Counted from the stretch's first letter, positions 47,632-59,871 are shown. The stretch is 64,000 nucleotides of DNA from Ciona savignyi (GCA_000149265.1 CH003232.1:868319-932318); one strand, 5' to 3'. Notes: generated by a model from the letters alone, not told the origin. Translations and numbers: made by a program.

Positions 47632-48771
47632 TTTACAATATCTAATAAAAAGAACTAAATTAGAAATGTGGTATATTCTTATTAACTTATTTGGGTAGTT
47701 AAGTAAAGATCTATTATATATATTCTTCACTTACTTATCTGAGTGCTTGCTGTGTACTTATTGTCAGACTACACATCAGCTACTCAACTGTGGATTAACT
47801 GGTTTTTGCAATAAGTGGTATACTCAACCAGTAGGCTAATGCTCAGTTTCAATAACAGCAGACATTAAATGCACCACATACACAACAGCAAAACATTATA
47901 CAAACAGCCAAGGTAAACCATGAAAGAAATAGGCTTTTCCCACCGCATAGTCTAGCCTTTTCCTAATGGCTGGTTTATTTCTATAAATTGCTGGCAGTTA
48001 CAGTTTAATGCATTCTGTTATAGTTTTCTTGTTCTGTTTTCACTTTTATTATTTATGATATAAATTGCTAAGACTTATTATTCTAAAGTCATTTAAATAC
48101 GAGATCTGTATACCTCAGCATTCAGCTTAGGTCCAGTCCAGGACCGTGCAGGCCTTAATGACCGCGCTTAAAGTAAGCTGTCACCATGTACATTGGTTCA
48201 GTAAGACTATATGACAAGTGTTATGCTAAGTCTCCATAATAAAAACGAAAATACAACGCTCCTGTAGGCGCTTCTGTTACTAATTCACTTCTAAACTGAC
48301 ACATGATTGTATACAATGCATATAGGCACGAAATCTCAACAACGTCAGTGACGTAATACGGGAAATCCCCTAACATAAAATGAAATACATATTTGCTCAT
48401 AACTCTTTAACCAAAAAATATTGGAAGAAACTGATTTGATTTTTGAAATCAGCGTATTTTTTTCCATTTATTAAGATATTCTTAAAATTGACTTCAGTTC
48501 CCCTTTAAGAAACGAACGGGCGCACTTTGCATGAAAAGTCAAAACAATATGCTAAATACTTAACAATTTAGGAAAAATATGGATAATTAAAAGTTAAATT
48601 AAACTAATTTAATCACCGAACTTCCATATAACGAAATGACTGTTTCTTGAGCGCTCTTGCTTTTCAAAAGTTAATGTAGAACTAACGTTACATCGGAAAA
48701 GAACGAACAAGACACTAACCATTTAGTAGTTTATGATCTACGCACACTTCGTCTTATATTACGAAATGCAA

Positions 48772-48842
48772 GTGTGGCGCACCTAGATAAACCCTGTAGC
48801 GCACCAGTGCTCCGCGGCGCACCATTTGAGAAGCACTGCTGT
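48772..48842 (-). mobile_element. hAT terminal fragment
   Basis: Read on minus, CAGTGCTTCTCAAATGGTGC followed by GCCGCGGAGCACTGGTGCGC has the look of a hAT left end; the partner end was not found. Confidence 0.4.
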
Positions 48843-49189
48843 AGTGATTTGCCTTGCGGCTGGATAAGGATAGAATATTCACAACCAAACATAATCCAAA
48901 AAGAACACAACGTTACAAATAAGTAGAACTCAAAAACGGACAAGAAGCAGCAATAGCTCCTTGTAATCCAGTATGAGTCTTTCCGTCCTCTATTTATGGT
49001 TCCAACTGTTACTGTGCCCTGGAATTTGATTAACAATTCATTGCTTGCCCGGATATATCTCGCACCCGATTCATATACCACAGCCATGACGTGACAAGCA
49101 CTTTCATGGCTTCGAAACTTAACTCAGTAAAAACAAATAAAAAATCAGTCATTCAGTGACTAATAACCTTTGTTGCCTTCCGTAATTAA

Positions 49190-49420
49190 CAAAACTGGTC
49201 TTTAGCTAGTCGGTTCTGTCGTTGGACAAGGCACATAACAAACATTGCCTGAGCCCAGCGGATTAATGGGTTCTACCAAATTGAAGGAACGTGTCTATCA
49301 TATACAACACACTGCAATAGCTACATTAACCCGGCGATGGGCGCAAGGTGATCTGACGATTGCCCGTGTGTTACCCCCTTGGTTTTCCTATTCGATGGGA
49401 TAAACATGAATATCCTACAC
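49190..49420 (+). mobile_element. SINE-A, 5'-truncated
   Basis: CTAGTCGGTTCTGTCGTTGG to AACATGAATATCCTAC, between the transposon and SEC22B. Confidence 0.8.
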
Positions 49421-49639
49421 TCCTCCTAACAGAAGCCACCTAATAAAAACAACAATTCTGGTTAGAACTTGCTTTTATTCAACAAACATATATTCCCAAT
49501 ATGGCGACAGTAAAACACCAATCTACAATTCTACATCATTATTGCACTTTTGCAACACCAAGCCTCCATCCAACACAATCATATGCACGGATCCAATACC
49601 TTTACAGTGAATAAGTGTCTTTAAATAGGTGAAGACAGT

Positions 49640-50200
49640 CTTTAAAAATAAATCAACTGTCCCTTTTTTTATCCACTTATACATTTAGAAAGTTTGGAGT
49701 TTAAGATATTTTAAACACGACAGAGTTATTCAAGACTGTCCAGTGAATAAGTGTTTTTATATGGATTATCCACTTGCACACTTGAATAAGAGTTTTTGAC
49801 ATTTCAAAAACGACAGAAGAAACAGTTATTTAAGACTGTCCAGTGATTTAGTTTTTATATGGATTTTAGTAAAGACAGCCTTTAAAAATAAAATAACTGT
49901 CAACAGTTTTGCTTCACTTAGATAGTGTATGGACATTTAAAACACGAAAGAGAGAGTTATTCTAACAGTTTAAGACTCAGTGAATTGGATTTTTAACATA
50001 AATAAAAATCGCATTTAAACAACTGTTTTTTTCCACTTATAAAGAGCGTTTGCACATTTCAAACATAACAGAGAACGCGATTCTAACATTCTGTAACTAT
50101 TATTAAATAAGATTTTTACGTAAGTGAAGACAGCATTTAAACAACCTTTGGCAGTTTTTTTACTGTTAAGATATTGTCTGGACACTATTAAGGCGAATGG
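49640..50200. repeat. Irregular repeats downstream of SEC22B
   Basis: TAAGACTGTCCAGTGAATAA and AAAGACAGCCTTTAAAAATA variants recur four to five times. The stretch may be SEC22B 3'UTR or intergenic. Confidence 0.5.
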
Positions 50201-50647
50201 GCACTATTGTAATAGTTCAGACTATTACGGTCTTTTTGGTCGTTTTAAAGCTATGGGTATGGCACAAGATATAGTTGCAAAATTAGTGGAACATAAATAA
50301 TAAATCGAGCATTCAATAAAACAAGGTCTACATAAATGCAGCAAAAATGTCATATAATTTTGCATCAATAAGCTATACAGGATAATAATGCTTAGGTTTA
50401 TCACTGTAGGCAGGACAACTAGGGTTATTATATCAATGCTTATTACAGCACATGTCCCATGTAAAGTTTAAACAGAATTTCGAGTTTTTTTGCTATTAAG
50501 ACGTGACCTGTATGAAATAATAGCATTTTTGTGGACTACTATTGCATAATGCCTGTCAATTTTGTCTCTGAAGCAGATAGAATATAAACTACGAGGATAG
50601 CGTCACGGCAGGCTTTTAAAACTTTAAATATTCCTGTTAAGTTAACC

Positions 50648-53600
50648 TCACAACCACCAATATCGTATGTATATGATGAAAATTATAAGAAGGATTACGA
50701 CGGCGGCGATTTTTGCGTAGGACGACCTTAAATTGAGATAGTGTGCGTCCTGTTGGTACTTTTTCGATAAAGTTGCGAGATTGCTGGCTTTGTCACCAAG
50801 GTCTGTAAAATAGAAAGTTAAGTAACTGGTTCTGCGCACAAGAAATGCGCTTCCGAACAGTTTTTCGTGCTAATATAGTGAGCGTATGCTAAAATAATCT
50901 ATAGTGGGCAAACTCTCAAAATTAACCAAGCAAAAAAGAACGCTTGCATGGAAAATTATTTGTAGATCAAGTTTTAACCTCGAAAGTGATATAAATAACA
51001 TTCACTAACATAGAGAAATTGATCTTTATGGGAAGCTCATTTTTATCCTCCAGAGTGCAGGAGTAATTACACACTGGTAGACGTTTGAATGTAAATATGT
51101 TCAAGTTTTTTCTGTGCCCATATTACGAAAGGGAAATTGCACATAGTTTTTGCTCAATCAGTTAAGCAACATCCATAAGACTGTCTTTCGGAGACACCGG
51201 ACTATCATGTGGCGGGTTTTGATCCCACTACCTTTAACTGAAAGACCGATGTCTATAGCGCTTTTCAGCCAAAGGGTTGCAGGTTTAAAACTGGTCACTA
51301 GCTAGTCGGTTGTGTCCTTGGGCACTGCACTTAACAGACATTGCCTGAACCCAGCGTATTAATGGGTTCTACCAAATTGTAGGAACGTGTAAATCAAACA
51401 CAACACACTACAATAGAAACACGATGGTGAGCGCTAGGTGATCTGACGATTGCCCGATTTGTTAAAGCCCATTGCGTTTTCCCATTTACGGGGATAAACA
51501 ACAACCCTCCTATGGCAAAACAGATGGACAAATGACTTACCTGATAAGGCTACCCCTCTTTGAAGAACGTCATCAATATTAGAAACCATAATTTTCTGCA
51601 CTTCTTGTAACTCCGACGACACAACGCTAAGATTCCTTCGTGTTCGACTGTCCAGGTAAGATTTTTTCGTCTTTTGGATATAAGTGTCTGGAAAAATCAA
51701 ATTTTAAAAACTAATTCATATACAACAGGGGTTCTTAACCTTGTTTGTCTTGTTTACTGCTTTCCGAATAAAAAAGTATAATTTACCCCCATCTTCTTGG
51801 TGGCCCTTTGTCAAGAAAAGTAAAGCAAATCTTTTCGTTTTTTTTACCAGGGCACATATCAATATAGTTTTTTTTAGTTGTGAAAACTACAGTAAACACA
51901 CACGAATGTAAACATTTTCTGTACGTATGCAAAAAATACGCAAAATTGAAGTTTGCTTTAGCTTATAATTTAGTAAATTTACCCCTTCAATCAGTAAAAT
52001 TTACCCCTGGTTAAGAACCCCTGATATACAGTGTCAGAATTATTTAAATTCAAAAAACAACCAAAAAACATTTTTGAACAAAACTTATCACTATTTTTTA
52101 AAAACTATTTTATCAACCAGCGCTTACCAAATTCAATAAAAGCGTATGGTCTCGTAGCTGATTGCACACGATTCCCATATTGAACAAAGAATTCGGAAGA
52201 AAGTTCTTCTAAGTAGGAAAATGCAAGTTTCTTGCTAAAGCTTTGTTCACACAGCACTAAATAGCAGATGCTCTGGTCGATCATATAGCTGCAGAACAAA
52301 TATGGGAGACGGGAGTTAACATGAAGTTATAAAGAAAAATTCACATGAAGGATTTATTCATGATTTTCTTGTCTCTAGTCAATTCAATACTAGATAGCAG
52401 ATGTTTTGGTCTATCATATAGCTGTGGGAATTAGATAAATAACCTTGTTCTAGGATAAGATAGGATATTCATGTTTGTCCCACATGAATAGGAAAACCAA
52501 GGGGGTTAACACACGGGCAATCGTCAGAATACATTGCGCCCACTGTTGGGTTACCAGCGCTCTTGCAGTGTGTTGTGTATGATTTACATGTTCCTTCAAT
52601 TTGGTAGAACCCATAAATCTGCGGGGTTCAGGCAATGTCCGTAAAGTGCCTTGCCCAAAGACACAACCGACTAGCTAGCGACCAGTTTCGAAACTGCAAC
52701 CCTTACTGTTGTAAAGTGCTCATTGGAAGTACATATTGTCATGAAAAATTTATCTATAATTTTTTTAAAAGTTGTCTCTGGTCAATTATATACCAGATAG
52801 CACATGCTATTTGATCATATAGCTACGGGAAAAATATATGAGTTGACATGAAGTTATTAGAGAAAATTCATATTAAGGGATTTATATCCTGGATGAATGT
52901 AAAGTTGTAAAGTAAAAACTTGTATCTGCGATCCTGTAGTAATTGTAGGTACCCATTCTTGGTTAATCCTAAATGATGGAAATAGAGAGATACAAAAATT
53001 AAATTCAAAACAAGTTAAAATTTGGTCAAAAGCTAGTTCCTTTTTTGGTGGTTAGTGATTGGTAAAAATATCATAATTTAATTAGAGGTACAGCCAAGAC
53101 CTACTGGAAAAGCATTCTTCCAGATTCAATTGTGCATCGGTCAGGACTCTGGTTATTCAATTTACGGAACAACATCTTGGCTTGGTTCTGGTACTCAGTA
53201 AGACTTCGTCCCGTCTGTAAATTAAAGGGGGGATTAGGTTGATTATTTATTTTGATATTTTAATTTATTATTATGTGGCCTTAGATAGAGCGGTACCTCT
53301 AAATACTACAGGACCGCTTGGAGCGCATGGAGCGCTTGGATCGCTTACTATACTTCGCAATTACAAAAGTCATGATAATTTTGTTAGGGTTGGATTTAAA
53401 GTTAGTTCTGGGGTAAAGATTAGTGTTTGGGACAGGGTTAGAATTACTTTCCATAGCAATCTAAGTGATCCAAGCAATCCAAGCGCTCCAAGTGGACCTG
53501 TAGTATTTAGAGGCACCCTAGATAGAGTGCTTAGATTACCACATCATTTCTCTGTGACTACTACTTAAACTTTGGTTTAACTTAGGTCATTTATGTTCAT

Positions 53601-55562
53601 ATTTTAATAGCACTTATTTTTAGGTGACACTTGATTCGTTAACCATGGTTTCTTTAGTTAAACTGCGGTTAAATTTATTTTCGTATTGTTTATTTTTTCT
53701 GTATATTTGACAAATAAATATGTTTGAATAATGGATCAGTAGGGAGAGAAAATGTGGTTTATGGTATATAGGATGGGATAGGATAGGATATTCATGTTTA
53801 TCCCCGTGAATGGAAAAACCAAGGGGGTTAACACACGGGCAATCGTCAGATCACCTCGGGATCGGGTTACTGGAGCTTTTTTCAACCCGGTAGTATATAT
53901 TTACCGGGTAAATTATATTATTAAACTGGTAAAGATCATGGGTCGGCAACCTTTTACACTTAAAAAGCCATTTAAACCGATATTCCACAAATAAAAATCA
54001 CTGGTAGTTGCAACACTATTTTTCCAACAAAAGGAAAACAACTATATGTGTGTAATAAAGACGCAAGTGTTCTACTGTTTGTTTTGCTATTTTATGGGTA
54101 TTAAACTTGTTAAGCACTCAATACATTTAGGATAAAAATTAAAAAGAGCCGCATCGGAAGGGTAAAGAATAAATCAGAAGGACGCATGATGACAAACCCT
54201 AGTATAGTCTAGCGCAGGCATGGGCAACCCCTGGCACGCGTGCCCAACTTGGCACGCGAGCTCGTATTTCTGGCACGCTAGTTCAAGGAAATTAGATTCC
54301 TTTCTCTTAAAGATGATAACTTAAAAGTTGTTATTTATTTGAGCTTTGGCCACGTGCATAAAATGTTTATTACGGTAAGTTGTGAAGATTTGATTATTTA
54401 TTACCGTGTTATTGTTACTCAACAAACACCAAAGAGTACAACAATCCGCTTGCAAATTTCGCAACCGGCTGCCACAGACAAACGTGAGAAAAAATTGTAC
54501 GTTTGTGCAGTCAACCAGATGTAGTTAATATCAGTTACCCTTAGCATCCTAATTTACTTCTGTTAGCAATTTAAGATACAAAGTGTTATAAGGCTAAACA
54601 TGATGTAGGATGTACCGGTAAGGTCCTTTGGTATCGGTAAAGGTCATAAATGCATATTTCGGCAAGTAAAAAAGACCGGTAACTTATTTCACATAAGCTC
54701 ATCGTTACGTTTATCAAATTGGGTTAATAAGAGTAAAAATTCATCGTTGAACACACTTTTTCACCTGCCTAAGGTTTGCTCTATCAGTAATAGTACAGCA
54801 CTTGCTTATTTTGCAGTAAAGATAAAAATTAAAAGTCATTACTGTAAAACAGCGGTTCTTAAACTGGGGTCCGCGGTCTTTTGGGGACCGCGAGACAATT
54901 TTCTGGGACCGCTAAGCACATTCCAAAAAAATTAAACGACGCTTCCCGAAAAATAAACTGTAAAATTAAGTTTTTAGGCAACTTTTCTTACAATCAACTT
55001 AACAAACAATTTGTCATGAAAGCTTACAGGCTATAGGCATTTATGACATCACAAAAAGCTATTTGATGTCACATTAGTGCAATTCAAAAGTACAGAACTC
55101 CTACTATATTAGGTAAATAGTACAACTCCTATTATAGTAGGAGTAAATATTCAAAAACAGAAATATGTTCTCACGAATTGTTAGTTGGCACGCGGAAGGA
55201 TTTTTCCATTAATTTTAGCCGAATTTGGCACCCAGGCCGAAAAAGGTTGCCCACCTCTGGTCTAGCGTGTTGTTTTAGTTAAAGCGTTTGCACGCATGAA
55301 ACTGGTTGCTAGCTAGTCGGTTGTATCCTTGTGCAAGGCACTTAACGGACATTGCCTGAATTAATCGGTTGTGCCATCCAGCGGATTAATGGGTTGTACG
55401 AAATTAAAGAAACAAGTAAAACATACACAACATGATTATTCTATCCTAATATATTCGGATATATTTTGTCGATTTTTTCAAATTTACCTGTTCATCTTCT
55501 TGCATGGACGCGGCAAGAGCCAGACCGTCCCCAACCCTCGCTATCATCGTCATTAAAACCAT
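50648..55562 (-). CDS. SEC22B: Vesicle-trafficking R-SNARE SEC22B
   Basis: Five exons give 215 residues, the same length as vertebrate SEC22B: 55562-55488, 53214-53105, 52288-52128, 51687-51541 and 50802-50648, with intron phases 0, 2, 1, 1. Residues 1-120 form the longin domain ([59 protein letters not shown]). The SNARE motif follows with the zero-layer arginine ([12 protein letters not shown]) and [12 protein letters not shown]; the tail anchor is [18 protein letters not shown] ending RYWWL. The protein drives ER-Golgi membrane fusion with syntaxin-5/18-type partners. Intron 1 (2.3 kb) carries a 1-kb hAT element and an inverted-repeat MITE; intron 3 has a 298-bp hAT MITE and intron 4 a SINE-A copy. 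An AATAAA on the minus strand near 49468 may end a long 3'UTR. Confidence 0.96.
51255..51508 (+). mobile_element. SINE-A in SEC22B intron 4
   Basis: B-box region GCAGGTTTAAAACTGG to ACGGGGATAAACAACA; it ends 33 bases before exon 4. Confidence 0.8.
51726..52023. mobile_element. SEC22B: hAT MITE in SEC22B intron 3, 298 bp
   Basis: Termini CAGGGGTTCTTAACC and GGTTAAGAACCCCTG are perfect inverted repeats over 15 bp, with near-perfect 8-bp flanks ATATACAA/ATATACAG. Confidence 0.8.
52452..52702 (-). mobile_element. SINE-A in SEC22B intron 2
   Basis: GGATAAGATAGGATATTC to CGAAACTGCAACCCTT. Confidence 0.85.
53291..53518. mobile_element. Second copy of the 9-bp-TSD MITE, in SEC22B intron 1
   Basis: Same termini and core as the copy in RPS5 intron 1, flanked by TAGATAGAG on both sides. 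A single-end fragment of the family sits at 43084-43110 (GGGTGCCTCTAATACTACAG). Confidence 0.75.
54215..55259. mobile_element. hAT-type DNA transposon in SEC22B intron 1
   Basis: A perfect 8-bp duplication GTCTAGCG (54207-54214, 55260-55267) brackets 1045 bp whose ends are imperfect inverted repeats: CAGGCATGGGCAACC on the left and GGTTGCCCACCTCTG on the right. GGCACGC/GGCACC motifs repeat near both ends. No transposase frame is evident; a second hAT-like end (CAGCGGTTCTTAAACTGGGG, about 54849) is nested inside. Confidence 0.8.
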
Positions 55563-56410
55563 TTTTGCCTTTTCGATGATAGCAAAATTTAAAAAGAACT
55601 CTCTAAACGATGTAAAACGGTATAATCTGGCTAGTAACTAGCTTTTAAATCGTTCTTTTTCCTTGGGGTGTATAAGTAAAGATAATTTAATACTGAGAAT
55701 ATAGAGGGCTATTTTAGCAAGAATCCAAAGTTCACTATCAGCAGACAATATCGGCACGTCATCGAAAATGTTTTCGAAACTCAATCGGCGGCGATGCACT
55801 AAAACTTGGACACCGGAGGATCACCAAGAATGTTGTATTACAGATCGTAGTCATTGGATTTATTTAAATTAATATATATAAACAATGGTACAAACGTTGT
55901 TGTACAGTTGTGTGGCCAAATAGACCGGTACATATAGGGAATTATAAACAAAAAAGGTTCTTGGCGACGAGACAATCATGGTTTTAAAGCCAGGCCCGAA
56001 AAAGGTAGAAACTTTATAGCAAATTGGAATAAAATCAAATATTTTAACATAAATTATTGCATATTTTGCCATGATGTATCTGATTACATTGTTAGAACGC
56101 AAAATGTCTATTCATGACATCCGTTTGCGATGTTATAAAGTCCTATAAGCGTTGTTAGTCTGTTTTCATTCTGGTTCAGAAGATAACGTGGCTGTTTTTT
56201 TATATAGCTCAGTTTTTAAACCCAAGATGGGCTTATTGATACCTTTTTTGTATATATTTCGGTATATGTATCGGTCGCGTGAACTGCCCGGCTATTTTAC
56301 TGTTTTGCAAAGCCATAAGCCAGAAGGAAATGTTCCAAATTCTGTCTCCACTAAAAAAACAATAAAATGCGGATTATTTTTTGTTCTTCCGGGCGGGAAT
56401 TACCAACCAA

Positions 56411-56595
56411 TTATCTTGGAGGGTTAAATCGGATGCACACATACCCTTCTGAAGCTGTCACAAAATGCTTACGGCGCAGCTCTGCGCAGTCAATGCACAC
56501 ATCGCCGCAACGGGTATTGAGCGGATTGTGCGCCAATAAGCGGTCAATTTTCTCGGTCTTGCGGCGCTTGCGGCCGAGTAGAAAAAATTCTACAC
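56411..56595 (-). CDS. Coding-like exon of unknown family, basic then Cys-containing
   Basis: From about 56595 down to a TAA just below 56413 the minus strand is open and reads LLGRKRRKTEKIDRLLAHNP, then RCGDVCIDCAELRRKHF and EGYVCIRFNPPR-stop. Third codon positions are mostly G or C, like the recognised genes here and unlike the AT-rich background. A possible acceptor (TCTAGTGTAG) precedes it. It lies just downstream of the truncated peptide copy and could be a different small secreted or nuclear protein. No family was recognised and no partner exon was found. Confidence 0.35.
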
Positions 56596-56737
56596 TAGAT
56601 GTTGACAGAGAGAGATTTAAGATCTGAGTTTGTCTTTCTGTGAAATTACAGAAGATTTGGAGAAAACTGTTACAACACATGTTCCGAACGACTGTGATTA
56701 TACTCTAAAAGGCAATCTCTTATTTTGTATTAAAACG

Positions 56738-56956
56738 GACAATGCTAAAGGAAGGAAAAGTGGGAAGGAGGAAAGGAGGGAAACTGCTCACTAAAACTAT
56801 GGAAATCAATTTACCCTTTCCCCAAACACTAATCTCAATCCCAGAAATAACAGAAACAAATCCAACCCCATGTTAAAAACTAACTCTAATGCCCCAATAT
56901 TCATTTTAGTGTGCAGTTTTCCTCCTTCCCGCCTTTCCCTCCTTTTAGTTTTCCCC
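56738..56956. mobile_element. GGGCAACACT MITE in the truncated peptide paralogue
   Basis: GGACAATGCTAAAGGAAGG to CCTTTTAGTTTTCCCC. The same insertion, cut short, occupies the intron of the intact peptide gene (59237-59335), so it predates the duplication. Confidence 0.75.
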
Positions 56957-56974
56957 TTTATTACTAGTAATTAC

Positions 56975-57004
56975 GATTCATCGTATGCATGGTGACGGCG
57001 GCGA
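56975..57004 (-). pseudogene. Truncated paralogue of the cationic peptide exon 1
   Basis: The last about 30 bases of exon 1 (CATGCATACGATGAATC and the preceding Arg codons) recur here, followed by the same intron sequence with the MITE. The donor has become GTAATT, and a SINE-A fragment begins where the rest of exon 1, including the signal peptide, should be. The matching exon 2 is not recognisable. A dead copy left by tandem duplication is the simplest reading. Confidence 0.6.
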
Positions 57005-57199
57005 ATAGTGGGCGCGAGTTAATCAGACAATTGCCCATGTGTTAAGCCCCTTTGTTTTCTCATTCACGGGGATAAATATGAATATCCTAACCTATCCGGG
57101 TTGGAATTGTTATTTTTGGTAGCAGTGTCTCTCATTTTACTCCATACTCTTCTAAATTTTAACACTAGCACGGAACATTCAGTTTAAAAATTCATTAAA

Positions 57200-57880
57200 T
57201 AAAACAAACACCTTTTTTTGGTAAATCAACACAAAATTAGGTAGGCTTGAGTTATTGTGGTACAAAGTTAAGACTCCTTCCGTCAATTAAGTAGCATATA
57301 CACGTAATTTACAGCGAACAGAGTTCGCAATGCATTTGGATTTAAATCAGCTAACGTAATAATTTTCGTGTTACAGTTTGTTTAATGAGATAAACCTTTA
57401 GTTATGATATAAGGACAAAACTCGAACGGATATAAACAATTTTGCAGTCACACTGCAGATATATTTGGCTTTAAACAAAACGGTGCTTATGAAATCCTTA
57501 CTAAAGTACAGAACTTATACAAATAGAAATATGTCTGTTCTCTGCAGCTGACGGTTTGTTTCGACGGAAATTGTTTAGGTAATTGGCACCGGTAGAAGAG
57601 GAAACGTACTTTTCAGTATGATCCTAGCTTGTTTTATATAAATAGATGACATTACGTATATTTTAACGATACAGGAGTTTTTATTGTAACTGAAATTTAC
57701 TACATTAAAAAGAAGTTTTAGTAAAAGCTGATCTTAATCACAAACCTACATCAATATTTTCAGTGAAATTTTTCTCCATCGAGCTTTTACATCTAATAAT
57801 TTTTTTTCATCAAGCAACAAGATCCAGTAATAATCCCAGCAATACAACATAACTACTGTACAATCTATATATACTCAGTT
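57200..57880. repeat. Segmental duplication unit A
   Basis: Shares GGCTTGAG, TTCGTGTTACAGTTTGTTT, TTTTGCAGTCACA, TATATTTGGCTTTAAA and CTGCAGCTGACG.T blocks, in order, with units B and C. Confidence 0.75.
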
Positions 57881-58198
57881 TTAATGATTAAATCGGCGGT
57901 GGACAACCCAAGACCAATTTGAACACTGATTGTTAACATTTGTCACAACACATTTACAGGAGATGTCGTAATTGCTAGACAAAATGTTAGGAATATTAGC
58001 TTTTTGTTTACATTTCTATTTATGTGTGAATCAGTGTAGTTAAAACTGTTTTTTTGTACAGTCGTGTGGCCAAATGGTGAACATATACCGACTACAATAC
58101 AAAAACTGGCCAGGTAACGATCCCCATCAGGTTCTTAAAGTGCTACAATGAAGTTAACTGTCAAGGGAGAATAAGAAGTAAAGACTGAAGACTACTAA

Positions 58199-58420
58199 GA
58201 TAGGATAGGTTATTCATGTTATTCTCGTGAATGAAAAAACCATCGGGGTTAACACACGGGTGATCGTAAGATTACCCCGCGCCCATCGTCGGGTTACCGG
58301 AGCTATTGTGGTGTTGTATATGATACACAAGTACCTTCAATTTGGTAGAACCAATTAATCCGCTGGGTTCAGGCAATATCCATTAAGTTCCATGCCCAAG
58401 GACACAACCGACTATAGTTA
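58199..58420 (-). mobile_element. SINE-A lacking the tRNA-like head
   Basis: GATAGGATAGGTTATTC to AACCGACTATAG. Confidence 0.8.
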
Positions 58421-59130
58421 TTGATGTAGAAAAGTAAATTTCAGAACAGAATATCTGCATTCGGCAGTAATACGATCTGTTGAGTTTCAGAAGATTTAAA
58501 CTTGGTGCCTATTTCTGGCACTTTACCTTATCTGAAGACCCCAACCAACAGTATTTAGCTGATATGACTCTCGCAATCCGACAACTCACGGAAGGGGATT
58601 TTATTCTTGTTCGTTAATAAGCTTACTCAGCAAAATGCATACAGTTCAACTGATTCAATTTTGCTTCTTGGTTCGTTACGAATTTCTTAGACTGCCCTAC
58701 CGTTAGATGTTGTACTCAGACTCTGGTTTTGTTAGTGAATTTTAGGCTGTCATTTCATTATAAGATTATCAATGTGCTAAACGTCTTAACTTCTTGTGCC
58801 CAGTGGTTGTCGTTTTTGGACGAAATCAACGGTTAGCAGAGCCAGCATATACAGCTGTGATACAAGCTTCTTTTGTGCGTTACTTTAGACTTCCAGGCAC
58901 TTTATACTGTGGGGTATGTATGCCTTCAAAGTTCGACATAAACCGGCGTTCGCGTTATATTGTGCTATAAACTGAACTATCAATGATAAAACATAACCAA
59001 TAAAGCTGAATTCCATTTGATTTTTTTATTTTACGGACACAGAACACATTTGTTCGTATAATCCTGCAATATGAATACGAAATTTAGAGTAACGCTTTTC
59101 CAAAATATTTCTGTTCTTACCCTTTTCGTT
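58420..59130. other. No gene recognised besides the peptide gene 3' end
   Basis: Unique sequence. TTTATT on plus near 59027 would be a minus-strand AATAAA for the cationic peptide mRNA. Confidence 0.5.
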
Positions 59131-59133
59131 CTT

Positions 59134-59524
59134 TTATTCTTCGAGTTCCGGCTCGTTGATTTCAGATCTGCAAGTTGAAACAAAAGCCGTTAACTGTGGT
59201 TACTCTAGGAGGCAATATCTTATTTTGTATTAAAACGGACAACGCTAAAGGGAGGGAAAGCGGGAAGTAGGAAAGGATGGAAACTGCTCACTAAAACTAT
59301 GGAAATCAATTTACCCTTTCCTTAAACACTAATCTTATAACTAGTACTTACGATTCATCGTATGCATGGAAGCGACGGCGACTAAAAACATGTCTTCGAC
59401 GAAGGGAGTAAGAACGACGACGGAAGCTGTATCTTCTTCGGCGTCTTGCAAAGTTATAATAGCCTTCGGTGTCGGCCACAGCGAGTACAACGAGTAAAAG
59501 AAGAATCAACAGTTTTTTGTCCAT
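59134..59524 (-). CDS. Small secreted Arg/Tyr-rich peptide precursor, antimicrobial-peptide-like
   Basis: Two exons, 59524-59352 and 59167-59134, encode 68 residues. A signal peptide (MDKKLLILLLLVVLAVADTE) is followed by a core with four RRR-type clusters spaced by aromatic or Ser/Tyr residues (FARRRRRYSFRRRSYSLRRR), then HAYDE; exon 2 supplies an acidic tail (SEINEPELEE-stop). The donor is GTAAGT and the acceptor TTGCAG. A TATA box (TATAAAAG, 59578-59571) about 50 bases upstream of this ATG favours it over an in-frame ATG 33 bases further 5'. Signal, cationic core and anionic propeptide is the layout of several ascidian antimicrobial precursors (styelin type); the assignment is by architecture only, not by homology. 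It has no cysteines. The intron holds a truncated MITE. Confidence 0.6.
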
Positions 59525-59570
59525 GATGATTGGTGATGCTGGTGATGTGATTTCCACAATATTCTTCTAT

Positions 59571-59578
59571 CTTTTATA
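59571..59578 (-). promoter_or_regulatory. TATA box of the cationic peptide gene
   Basis: TATAAAAG on the minus strand. A start about 30 bases downstream (near 59545) would put the ATG at 59524 in a very short leader and exclude the upstream ATG at 59557. Confidence 0.5.
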
Positions 59579-59871
59579 CTGATTCTGCCTTCTTCTCAAA
59601 CGCTTACTGTAAACACTAAGCAGAAAATATCTTGAAAATAATTCTTTGGTAGAAGCACAATTTTCGCAGAACTAGACTGTCTACAGAATTTTACCATATT
59701 AGTTTTTTATTGACCGTGTTTGACTCCAGTATTTGACTACATGTCTGTTAAAGAATGTTAGATCGTAATATTAATAGGATTTGCTTTCTTATTAAATCTA
59801 ATATTATTATGAATTTAATTTCTTAAAATCTTAAATTTTTAATTTATATTTTAGGTAAAAAATATCTGCGT

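Larger units (their letters stand above)
46206..48504. mobile_element. Kolobok-like DNA transposon with long terminal inverted repeats and TTAA target sites
   Basis: Both ends read TTAA then AGGGGAACTGAAGTCAATTT inward, and inverted similarity continues for about 590 bp (46206-46790 against 47917-48504) with moderate divergence. TTAA (46202-46205 and 48505-48508) is the duplicated target. TTAA plus an AGGG-type terminus and an internal THAP domain fit the Kolobok/T2 group; piggyBac also uses TTAA but has CCCT-type ends. The core is only 1.1 kb and has no DDE transposase, so the element is non-autonomous. Confidence 0.75.
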
